Source of the DNA: Citricoccus sp. WCRC_4
Lineage (GTDB): Bacteria; Actinomycetota; Actinomycetes; Actinomycetales; Micrococcaceae
Reading direction: 5' to 3'
DNA length: 5,033 nt
Assembly (NCBI GenBank): GCA_026645375.1
Contig: JAPFFX010000368.1
Span: 1 to 5,033, forward strand
Part shown: positions 1 through 4,998 of the stretch, piece after piece
Numbering within the stretch: position 1 is the stretch's first letter
Layout of the letters: each line of letters begins with the position of its first letter
Made by a program: the position numbers and the translations under genes
Notes under the pieces: generated by a model
Databases searched by the model: none
What the model was told of the DNA's origin: nothing
What the model saw: only the letters and a program-made list of their open reading frames with translations

Positions 1-318
1 GAGCGCCGGATCATTCGGGGGGCTCCCGATGCCGGGAGTCCGAGTTGCCGAGCCGTTCTCGGCGTCGGACCGGGAGGCGAAGGTCTTGGTCGTCGACTCG
101 ACCGTTACTCGGGTCCCTGGTGTGGGGTTGGCCGGGGTGACCACTTTCTCGGCGGGGATCTGTTCGCCCTTGTCATCGACCGGAGGTGCTCCGCGGTCGC
201 CGGGGCCGAACACCTGCAGCACCGGATCCGGAGCGGGCAGTCCGTTCTGCAGGTCGGTGCCGATGATGTTGCAGAGGTCGGAGTGCAGGTGGGCCAGGAG
301 TGCGACCGCGTTTCTCAG
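1..318 (-). pseudogene. Truncated metallo-beta-lactamase-fold hydrolase remnant (runs off left edge)
   Basis: Reading the minus strand in triplets from 318 down to 1 gives 106 codons without a stop and with mostly G or C in third positions. The translation contains AHLHSDL (codons 294-274), matching the HxHxDH zinc motif of metallo-beta-lactamase-fold hydrolases except that the last histidine is leucine. NGLPAPDP, then VFGPGDRG (213-190) and ANPTPGT follow, which resemble segments found after the zinc motif in actinobacterial proteins of this fold. The N-terminal part of the fold, normally about 70-90 residues before HxHxDH, is absent: the frame begins at the stop codon of the neighbouring transporter gene, and no ATG or GTG precedes the motif. 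After about codon 75 the sequence becomes rich in S, T, P and N and no longer looks like the family, suggesting decay. I read it as a truncated pseudogene. A translationally coupled non-canonical start is possible but would still yield a protein lacking a zinc ligand. Confidence 0.6.
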
Positions 319-1184
319 TGGACGGAAAGGGCCTGGTCCACCTGCGGGTCCAGGTCGCGGCCGATCCACCGCGCCACCGGGATCAGCACGATCAGGGCGA
401 GGAAGCCGGCCAGCACCACCGTGGGCACGGCCAACGAGTCCTGGAAGTTGGCGACCACCACGACGGTGGCGGCGGCCATGTTCCGTTGGGATGCTGAAAT
501 GCCCAGTACGGTTCCGCCGCCGGCCCGCCACGCCCCCAGAACCCATCCGAGGGCGAAGTTCAGGCCGATGAAAGCCAGGATCGCCACGATGGTCCCGGTG
601 CCCACCAGACCGGCCAGTTCCCGGTGATCAGCGACGAACTGATTGGCCAGCATGACGACCATGGTCAGGAAGCTGAGTCTTCCGATCGGGCCCTGGACGA
701 CTTCCGCGGCCGCAGGAAGGAACTGCCTCACCAGGACGGCCGCCACCAAGGGCAGGAACATGGTGAACAAGAGGACCGAGGCGATGGCTCCGGGGGCGAC
801 GTCGATGCCGGGCAGCAGCAGCGGGAGCACGGCGGGCATGTAGACGATGGTTGCCAGGAGCATGACGGCCAGCAGGGACGAGGAGACGGCCATGTCCGCG
901 CCGGCGAGCTTGGACAGCTTGAGCACGAACGGTGCCCCCGCCGCGCAGGCGAGGACCATCAGCCCGATGCGCGCCTCCTGCGGGATGCCGAGCGCGGTGA
1001 CGACGAGAAGAGCCACGGCCGGTGCGACCAGGAAGTTGGAAGCCAGTCCGGCCAGCACGAGCCGGACGTCCTTGATCGGAGCCAGGAATTGCCGAACCGT
1101 GTGCCCGAGGCCCACGGCAACCATGCTGCTGACCGCGAAAAGCGGTATCGCCACGGCACCCACGGCGTCGGTGACCGTCTGCAT
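315..1184 (-). CDS. BASS-family (bile acid:sodium symporter-like) membrane transporter
   Basis: The 289-residue protein is almost entirely hydrophobic helices, and its size fits the 9-10 helix BASS superfamily (SBF domain), secondary importers of organic anions, usually with sodium. Helix 1 (about 8-28) carries SSMVAVGLG; an asparagine-containing helix follows (about 41-63, N50). Residues 78-102 (GAPFVLKLSKLAGADMAVSS) resemble the first crossover motif and ASQRN (231-235) the second; these discontinuous helices form the sodium and substrate sites in known BASS structures. Three ATGs lie close together (1199, 1190, 1184). I chose 1184 because GAGGGG at 1197-1192 sits 7 nt upstream, whereas the start at 1199 has no good ribosome site. 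The gene is divergent from the IclR regulator, 72 bp away, so it is a likely target. Its stop overlaps the start of the hydrolase remnant. The substrate is unknown; bile acids themselves are unlikely, since bacterial BASS proteins take keto acids, pantoate and other anions. Confidence 0.85.
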   Translation of the reverse strand: MQTVTDAVGAVAIPLFAVSSMVAVGLGHTVRQFLAPIKDVRLVLAGLASNFLVAPAVALLVVTALGIPQEARIGLMVLACAAGAPFVLKLSKLAGADMAVSSSLLAVMLLATIVYMPAVLPLLLPGIDVAPGAIASVLLFTMFLPLVAAVLVRQFLPAAAEVVQGPIGRLSFLTMVVMLANQFVADHRELAGLVGTGTIVAILAFIGLNFALGWVLGAWRAGGGTVLGISASQRNMAAATVVVVANFQDSLAVPTVVLAGFLALIVLIPVARWIGRDLDPQVDQALSVH

Positions 1185-1256
1185 GTCCATGCCCCTCATT
1201 CTGGGCGGGAACCGAGCTACACTGGCCTCAGTTTTCCATCCAGTGGAAGGGGGGAC
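1185..1256. promoter_or_regulatory. Divergent promoter region between BASS transporter and IclR regulator
   Basis: This 72-bp gap must hold the start signals of both flanking genes. For the regulator, TACACT at 1218-1223 is a plausible -10 box (TAnAnT-like), but no good -35 lies 17 bp upstream (CTCATT at 1195-1200). I found no convincing -10 box for the transporter. Two interleaved dyads fill the right half: CACTGG at 1220-1225 facing CCAGTG at 1240-1245, and TTCCA at 1234-1238 facing TGGAA at 1244-1248. The -10 candidate overlaps the first dyad, so binding there could control both directions. The promoter call is weak; the dyads are directly visible. Confidence 0.4.
1233..1248 (-). promoter_or_regulatory. 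Candidate operator, site 1 of a shared 16-bp motif
   Basis: On the minus strand this reads TTCCACTGGATGGAAA, and 15 of its bases form a dyad with perfect 5-bp arms TTCCA/TGGAA around a 5-bp centre. It matches the motif at 3144-3159 in 13 of 16 positions. IclR-family proteins bind short dyads of about this size as dimers or tetramers and commonly control themselves and a divergent gene. The right arm runs into the regulator's Shine-Dalgarno site (1245-1254), so occupancy, or hairpin formation in the leader RNA, could also limit translation. Assignment to this IclR protein is inference. Confidence 0.45.
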
Positions 1257-2015
1257 ATGGCCGGCAACTCGAGCGACCCGGGGCGCTCCGTCACCTCCCG
1301 GGTGCTGGGCGTGCTCGGGTCCTTCGACCCCACGCACACCCGGCAGTCCCTGTCCCAGATCTCCCGCCGCAGCGGGATCCCCGTGGCCACCTGCCACCGC
1401 ATCCTGGGGGAGCTCTCCGCGTGGGGGGCCGTGCACCGGCAGCCGGACGGAACGTACACGGTGGGTCACCGGCTGGCGAAGCTGGGCATGTTGGCCCCGA
1501 TCCAGCGGGGTCTGCGCCAGGTCGCCTCGCCGTACATGCAGGACGTTCTCCTCGCCACGCGCCAGGTCGTCAACCTGTTCGTGCTGGACGGGACGGAGGC
1601 GCTGCTGCTGGACCGGATCGCCGGCACCCACGTCGGTTCCCCGATCGCCCGTCCCGGGGACAAGCTGCCGCTGCACACCAGCGCCGGTGGGAAAGTGCTG
1701 CTGGCCCACGGGTCCGCCGAACTGTGGGAGACCTGCACCCGGGCGCTCGTGCGGGAGACCTCGAGCAGCATCGTGGACATTCCTCGGCTGGAGCAGGAGA
1801 TGGCCTCGGTGCGTGGACGCGGGTACGCGACGACCGACGGGGAGCACTCCCCCGGGGCGCACGGACTCGCGGTGCCGGTCCGGGACGTCGAAGGCGGCGT
1901 GATCGCCGCTCTGGGCATCGTCACGCTGGCGAGGATCAAGGACTATCAGCGCATCGTTCCTGCGCTGCAGGTGGCGTCCGCGGCCATCACCCGATCGCTG
2001 GGAATCCCTGCCTGA
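1257..2015 (+). CDS. IclR-family transcriptional regulator
   Basis: The 252-residue protein has the normal size and two-domain plan of the IclR family. Residues about 11-72 form the winged helix-turn-helix: SVTSRVLGVLGSF, then SLSQISRRSGIPVATCHRIL (31-50) with the recognition helix, and a wing ending DGTYTVGHRLAKLG. Residues about 80-248 are the GAF-like effector-binding domain, with family hallmarks LPLHTSAGGKVLLA (137-150) and GYATTDGEHSPGAHGLAVPV (189-208). Such proteins bind a small metabolite, often an aromatic or aliphatic acid, and repress or activate nearby catabolic and transport genes. The ATG at 1257 is preceded by AAGGGGGG at about 1247-1254. The frame is open upstream, but the translation there is antisense to the transporter and not IclR-like. 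The gene is divergent from the BASS gene and convergent with the hydrolase gene. Its stop lies in the first copy of a tandem repeat, so array variation could alter the C-terminus. The ligand cannot be read from the sequence. Confidence 0.93.
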   Translation: MAGNSSDPGRSVTSRVLGVLGSFDPTHTRQSLSQISRRSGIPVATCHRILGELSAWGAVHRQPDGTYTVGHRLAKLGMLAPIQRGLRQVASPYMQDVLLATRQVVNLFVLDGTEALLLDRIAGTHVGSPIARPGDKLPLHTSAGGKVLLAHGSAELWETCTRALVRETSSSIVDIPRLEQEMASVRGRGYATTDGEHSPGAHGLAVPVRDVEGGVIAALGIVTLARIKDYQRIVPALQVASAAITRSLGIPA

Positions 2016-2058
2016 TCCTCGACCTGCCTGATCCTCGACCTGCCTGATCCTCGACCTG
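2011..2058. repeat. Three-copy 16-bp tandem repeat spanning a gene end
   Basis: Three exact head-to-tail copies of CCTGATCCTCGACCTG occupy 2011-2026, 2027-2042 and 2043-2058. The regulator's TGA stop (2013-2015) is in the first copy, and the array fills almost all of the 48 bp separating it from the convergent hydrolase gene, whose stop is at 2064-2066. Each copy contains another TGA, but 16 is not a multiple of 3, so these fall in different frames. I see no strong hairpin followed by a T-run here. The likely origin is replication slippage. Confidence 0.95.
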
Positions 2059-2063
2059 CCGGG

Positions 2064-3056
2064 TCAGGCGGGACTGACGGTGGCGGCCGGGGCGTCCACA
2101 GGGGCGACGGTGTAGACGTCACCCGGGTGCGCCACGGTCACGGGGCCGACGTACTCGGTCGCGACACCGGCGGTCCATTCCTCGTCGGTCGCGACGCCGG
2201 CCAGGTGGGACAGCACGACCCTGGTGACGCCGGCCCGGGTGGCCACTCGGCCCACCCCTGCGGGGGTGGTGTGTGCGATCTCCTGGTGGTTGAGGAATTT
2301 CGGTCCGAAGTTCCGGGCGCGGTAGAAGTCGAGGTTGACGGCCTCGTGCACGAGCAGGTCCGCGCCGTCGGCCAGCCTGGAGGTGTTGAGGCTCTCCGTC
2401 GTGTCCCCGGAGATCACCACGGATCCGTAGGCGGTGTCGAAGCGGAAGGCGAAGGCCGGGAAGATCGGCGGGTGCTCCACGAGAATGGCGCTCACCCGCA
2501 CGAGCTCGTCCTCGTAGACCGGGAACGGGTCCATCCGGGGCGTACGCACCCCGTCGGCCCCGGCCGCGGAGGCCGGCAGCTCGATCTCCTTGGCCTGCAG
2601 GAGGTCGAACAGCGGAGGACGGCCCTCGTCGACGATGCGGACGTCGATGTCGTAGGAGTAGGCCCGCAGGACGTGGTCCACGAGACCTTCGATGCCGACC
2701 GATCCGGCCGCGGGGTCCGCCGATCCCGGTCCCAGAATGCGCACCGGCCGGGTGAAGCCCTCTACCGGCTTCCCCCAGTTCCACAGGAAGTACGCCGGGA
2801 TCTCGGCCACGTGGTCCGAGTGCAGGTGGGTCACGAAGCAGGCCTTCAGGTTCTCCCCGCGCAGACCCGCGGCGTGGGCGGCACGGGTCACCCCGAGACC
2901 GAAATCCACGAGGTAGAACTGTCCGTCCACGACGACGGCGGTGGCGATGCCGGGGCACTCGGAGCGGATCGCGGGGCCGGCGGCGGTCCCGAGCGTGACC
3001 ACGTGCAGGCCGCGGGCCTGGTCGAGAGGGGCGTCGGGGACAACGCGGTCAGTCAT
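2064..3056 (-). CDS. RNase Z/arylsulfatase-like metallo-beta-lactamase-fold hydrolase
   Basis: This 330-residue protein is a two-metal metallo-beta-lactamase-fold hydrolase of the RNase Z/arylsulfatase-like branch. The zinc motif THLHSDH is at 76-82 (H77, H79, D81, H82). Later ligand candidates are H195 in VEHPP, bridging D218 in SGDT and H284 in VLSHL. LVHEAV (235-240) and AHTTPAGVGRVATRAGV (261-277) match the RNase Z pattern HEA...HsT before the final LSH. No RNase Z exosite arm is evident, so a small-molecule ester, lactone or sulfate ester substrate is at least as likely as tRNA. There is no signal peptide or membrane helix, so it is probably cytoplasmic. I chose ATG 3056 because GGAAGG lies 7 nt upstream; a GTG at 3149 would extend the frame through operator-like DNA and adds no family sequence. 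It is divergent from the MFS transporter, suggesting that it acts on an imported compound. It is related by fold to the remnant at 1-318 but clearly different in sequence. Confidence 0.88.
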   Translation of the reverse strand: MTDRVVPDAPLDQARGLHVVTLGTAAGPAIRSECPGIATAVVVDGQFYLVDFGLGVTRAAHAAGLRGENLKACFVTHLHSDHVAEIPAYFLWNWGKPVEGFTRPVRILGPGSADPAAGSVGIEGLVDHVLRAYSYDIDVRIVDEGRPPLFDLLQAKEIELPASAAGADGVRTPRMDPFPVYEDELVRVSAILVEHPPIFPAFAFRFDTAYGSVVISGDTTESLNTSRLADGADLLVHEAVNLDFYRARNFGPKFLNHQEIAHTTPAGVGRVATRAGVTRVVLSHLAGVATDEEWTAGVATEYVGPVTVAHPGDVYTVAPVDAPAATVSPA

Positions 3057-3057
3057 G

Positions 3058-3069
3058 GGAAGGCCTTCC
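3058..3069. promoter_or_regulatory. 12-bp perfect palindrome over the hydrolase Shine-Dalgarno site
   Basis: GGAAGGCCTTCC is its own reverse complement. On the minus strand its left half, GGAAGG, is the apparent ribosome-binding site, ending 7 nt before the ATG at 3056. The site could bind a dimeric regulator or make the leader RNA self-pair between two transcripts. The palindrome is certain; a regulatory role is not shown. Confidence 0.4.
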
Positions 3070-3091
3070 GGTCGGGGGACGTCCTGCAGGG

Positions 3092-3117
3092 CAGGCGAAG
3101 TGACTTCACTCTGCCTG
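3092..3117. promoter_or_regulatory. Compound 26-bp dyad, operator-like
   Basis: Two sets of inverted arms share one centre between 3104 and 3105: inner AGTGA (3099-3103) with TCACT (3106-3110), and outer CAGGC (3092-3096) with GCCTG (3113-3117), separated by 2-bp interruptions. Ten of the 13 base pairs are symmetric. It lies 36-61 bp upstream of the hydrolase start, where an operator or a leader hairpin would fit. The protein that might bind it is unknown. Confidence 0.5.
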
Positions 3118-3143
3118 AGCCCCGGATCGAGAACAGAGGTTAT

Positions 3144-3159
3144 TTTCACTGGCCGGAAA
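3144..3159 (+). promoter_or_regulatory. Candidate operator, site 2 of the shared 16-bp motif
   Basis: TTTCACTGGCCGGAAA matches the minus-strand motif at 1233-1248 in 13 of 16 positions, and its outer arms TTTC/GAAA are inverted. It is 88 bp from the hydrolase start and 95 bp from the transporter start, overlapping the only -35 candidate for the transporter. Its presence in both divergent gaps suggests one regulator, most simply the IclR protein encoded between them. Confidence 0.45.
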
Positions 3160-3186
3160 GTCTCCTATGTGCGCCAGTTCACAGGC

Positions 3187-3203
3187 TCCTAGATTCACTA
3201 GGA
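3187..3203. promoter_or_regulatory. 17-bp dyad upstream of the MFS transporter gene
   Basis: TCCTAG (3187-3192) and CTAGGA (3198-3203) are perfect 6-bp inverted arms around ATTCA. It starts 67 bp before the transporter ATG, downstream of the -10 candidate at 3166-3171, where a repressor could block transcription. It differs from the 16-bp motif, so a second regulator is possible. Confidence 0.45.
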
Positions 3204-3253
3204 CATTCGACCACGCCCGCCTCCTGGCGGGAGCACGACGGGAGATCATCGCC

Positions 3254-4627
3254 ATGACCGCAACCGCCGCACCGCATTCGGCTCCGCCCGCCGCTCCCGG
3301 CGGCGACGCCAAGGACCCCCGGTACTGGAGCCGAACCAAGCGCTCCCGGTACGCGTGGATGCTGACCTTCCTGCTCCTGTTCCTGATGATGCTCAGCTGG
3401 GCGGACAAGGCCGTCCTCGGCCTGGCGGCCGTTCCGCTGATGGAGGAGCTGAACATCACGCCGGAGCAGTTCGGCCTGGTCGCCAGTGCCATGTTCCTCA
3501 CCTTCGGGCTCGCCCAACTCGTCGCGGCCCCGCTGGCCAACAAGGTCAAGGCGAAGAGTCTGCTGCTGGTCCTGTGCCTCATCTGGTCGCTGTCCGTCGT
3601 GCCGGTCGTGGTCTTCGCCACGCTGCCGGCGCTGTGGGTCTCCCGGCTCGCGCTGGGCGCCGGCGAGGGCCCCCTGGCCCCGGTGCTGATGCACGCCGTC
3701 TACAAGTGGTTCCCCGCCAAGAAGGGGGCGACCCCGGCCGCCGTCGCCTCCTCGGGCGTGACGCTCGGCATCGTGGCGTTCGCGCCGGTGCTGGCCTGGG
3801 TCATCGCCGACTTCGGGTGGCGCACGGCCTTCGTCGTACTGGCACTCGTGGGCGCCCTGTGGTGCGCTCTGTGGCTGGTTCTCGGCAAGGAGGGCCCGTA
3901 CACGTCCCTGGCGGTCGAGCGGGAGATCGAGGGCGCCGAGGTCGGTGCCGTCGTCTCCGCGGGGCCGCAGGTGAACGAGGAGAAGGTCCCGTTCTTCCGC
4001 AGCATCGCCAATCCGACGTGGATCTTCGCCGTTCTGGCGTCATTCTTCGCCTACTGGACCTTCACGCTGGCGATGTCGTGGGGCCCGGCCTACTTCCAGA
4101 ACGTGATGGGCTTCAGCGGCCAGCAGGCCGGGTCTCTCATCGCCCTGCCGGCGGCCTGGGGCGTCATCGCCACCGTCGGGCTGAGCATGCTGATCCAGCG
4201 CCTCGACCACAAGGGCGTGCCGAGTCGCCGGTCGCGCGGCTGGACCCTCGGCCTGGCCGGGGTCGGCGCCGGCACGGCCCTGCTGGTCTCGACGTTCGTC
4301 TCCTCCCCGGTGCTGGCCGTGGCGCTGATGAGCATCGGTTTCGGCACCGCCCCGGCCATGTTCGCGATCACCTACCTGGTCGTCGGTGAGCTGACCACCA
4401 TCTCCCAGCGCGGTGGCCACCTGAACATCGCCAACGCCGTGCTCACCACCGGTGGCGTGTTCGCTCCCGCCGTCGCCGGGTTCTTCATCGGTGGGGCGGC
4501 CACCCCGGCCGACGGGTACCGCACCGCTTTCCAGGTCACGGCCGTGCTCCTGGCGCTCTTCGGCGCGCTCGCCCTGGCGTTCGTCGACCAGCAGCGGCAG
4601 CGGCGCAAGCTCGGCATCGAGCTCTGA
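3254..4627 (+). CDS. MFS transporter, anion:cation symporter (ACS)-like
   Basis: The 457-residue protein has a 12-helix major facilitator plan, helices roughly at 34-54, 72-93, 102-121, 127-149, 162-184, 190-210, 256-276, 292-315, 330-350, 352-378, 393-415 and 425-445, with a central cytoplasmic loop near 210-255. Hallmarks of the ACS family, importers of organic anions such as aromatic acids, hexuronates and phthalate, are aspartate D51 near the end of helix 1 (WADKAVLG), RLALGAGEGP (131-140) in helix 4 and KWFP (151-154) after it. The first 30 residues are hydrophilic and rich in A and P. I chose ATG 3254, with GGGAG at 3240-3244, over an upstream ATG at 3167, which would place the operator-like dyad inside the gene and adds no family sequence. 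It is divergent from the hydrolase gene, consistent with import of that enzyme's substrate. The substrate is not identifiable. Confidence 0.9.
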   Translation: MTATAAPHSAPPAAPGGDAKDPRYWSRTKRSRYAWMLTFLLLFLMMLSWADKAVLGLAAVPLMEELNITPEQFGLVASAMFLTFGLAQLVAAPLANKVKAKSLLLVLCLIWSLSVVPVVVFATLPALWVSRLALGAGEGPLAPVLMHAVYKWFPAKKGATPAAVASSGVTLGIVAFAPVLAWVIADFGWRTAFVVLALVGALWCALWLVLGKEGPYTSLAVEREIEGAEVGAVVSAGPQVNEEKVPFFRSIANPTWIFAVLASFFAYWTFTLAMSWGPAYFQNVMGFSGQQAGSLIALPAAWGVIATVGLSMLIQRLDHKGVPSRRSRGWTLGLAGVGAGTALLVSTFVSSPVLAVALMSIGFGTAPAMFAITYLVVGELTTISQRGGHLNIANAVLTTGGVFAPAVAGFFIGGAATPADGYRTAFQVTAVLLALFGALALAFVDQQRQRRKLGIEL

Positions 4628-4671
4628 GGATCGCAGGGCCCGGCAGGGCACTGCACCACCTACCGGTTCTG

Positions 4672-4716
4672 GCGGTCGTTGCAACACCTCGGGCTTCGAG
4701 GAGTTGCAACGGCCGT
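4672..4716 (+). terminator. Large stem-loop after the MFS gene, possible terminator without T-run
   Basis: A long imperfect stem begins 45 nt past the transporter stop. GTTGCAAC at 4678-4685 pairs with an identical GTTGCAAC at 4703-4710 (the word is its own reverse complement). An A-A mismatch and then CCTCG (4687-4691) with CGAGG (4697-4701) close a GGCTT loop. Outer pairing continues to 4673/4715 with one T-G pair, giving about 18 pairs. No T-tract follows, so it could be a T-less actinobacterial terminator, an mRNA 3' stabiliser, or a pair of operators for a DNA-binding protein recognising TTGCAA. Confidence 0.55.
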
Positions 4717-4755
4717 GCCGCGTCCGAGGGGTGCCCGGCGAGGACGTGCACGCGG

Positions 4756-4950
4756 CAGGACGAGGGCCGGTTCGTCGTGGTGCTGAAGGCCGTTGGTGGA
4801 CTGCACCACGGGGGTGTCACGAGCACCGTGACGGGTCCGGCGGCGGAGGTGGACACCGCCCCGACGAACGGGCCGCCGGTTGAGGGCGCCGCCCGCTGCG
4901 TGCTGCCGGCCGCCATGGCCGCCCTGGCCGGGCACGGCACAGGTCGCTGA
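4756..4950 (+). pseudogene. Possible C-terminal remnant of an unrecognised gene
   Basis: The plus frame from about 4756 to the TGA at 4948-4950 has strong G/C third-position bias and a protein-like composition: a beta-strand-like GRFVVVLKAVGG, then VTSTVTGPAAEVDT and VEGAARCVLPAAMAAL. No ATG or GTG with a ribosome site precedes it, and upstream the frame passes through the 4672-4716 stem-loop with an unconvincing translation, so the 5' part looks lost. I do not recognise the family; a saccharopine-dehydrogenase-like C-terminus crossed my mind but the resemblance is too slight to name. The opposite strand has the same third positions and is also open, so coding on that strand, or none, remains possible; its translation is mostly S, T, P and R, typical of a shadow frame. 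Confidence 0.3.
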
Positions 4951-4972
4951 CCCGGGACCGCTGACCCGGGAC
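4945..4972. repeat. Two-copy 14-bp tandem repeat at a putative gene end
   Basis: CGCTGACCCGGGAC occurs twice head to tail, at 4945-4958 and 4959-4972. The first copy includes the TGA (4948-4950) that ends the open frame from 4756. This mirrors the regulator's 3' end, where the stop also lies in a tandem duplication. Confidence 0.9.
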
Positions 4973-4998
4973 CGGGGCGCGGACACGACCGCCCACGC

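Larger units (their letters stand above)
3057..3253. promoter_or_regulatory. Divergent regulatory region between hydrolase and MFS transporter genes
   Basis: This 197-bp gap drives the hydrolase leftward and the transporter rightward. It is AT-richer than its surroundings near 3130-3210. It contains a palindrome over the hydrolase ribosome site (3058-3069), a compound dyad (3092-3117), the shared motif (3144-3159) and a 17-bp dyad (3187-3203). TTCACT occurs three times on the plus strand, at 3105-3110, 3145-3150 and 3194-3199. A possible rightward promoter is TTTTCA (3143-3148), a 17-bp spacer and TATGTG (3166-3171); the motif would cover its -35 box. A possible leftward -10 is TAACCT at 3142-3137. 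Both promoter calls are weak. Confidence 0.5.

Noticed and set aside
29..571. Plus-strand frame at the left end
   Set aside because: It is antisense to the hydrolase remnant and the BASS 3' end; its P/R/S/G-rich translation shows no domain.
624..1256. Open 5' extension of the IclR gene, making a 463-residue frame
   Set aside because: It lies opposite the BASS gene; its translation is rich in D, G, H, R and Q with no domain, whereas the IclR fold begins after 1257 with a good ribosome site.
1200..1862. Minus-strand extension of the BASS gene to a 515-residue frame
   Set aside because: The added part is antisense to the IclR gene and is rich in R, P, G and H with no membrane helices; the BASS fold starts at 1184 behind GAGGGG.
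3057..3149. GTG start at 3149 for the hydrolase
   Set aside because: It would place three operator-like elements and a ribosome site inside the coding region, and the extra 31 residues show no family sequence.
3167..3253. ATG at 3167 for the MFS gene
   Set aside because: It has no ribosome site and adds 29 residues unlike an MFS N-terminus, covering the 3187-3203 dyad.
2127..3257. 376-residue plus-strand frame opposite the hydrolase
   Set aside because: It is a shadow frame rich in V, G, H, R and D; the minus strand carries all the zinc-hydrolase motifs in order.
4040..4687. 215-residue minus-strand frame opposite the MFS gene
   Set aside because: It is a highly charged, low-complexity translation, as expected of the complement of membrane-helix codons.
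4650..4809. Direct repeat ACTGCACCAC at 4650-4659 and 4800-4809
   Set aside because: It is only 10 bp with no flanking similarity, so chance is a reasonable explanation.
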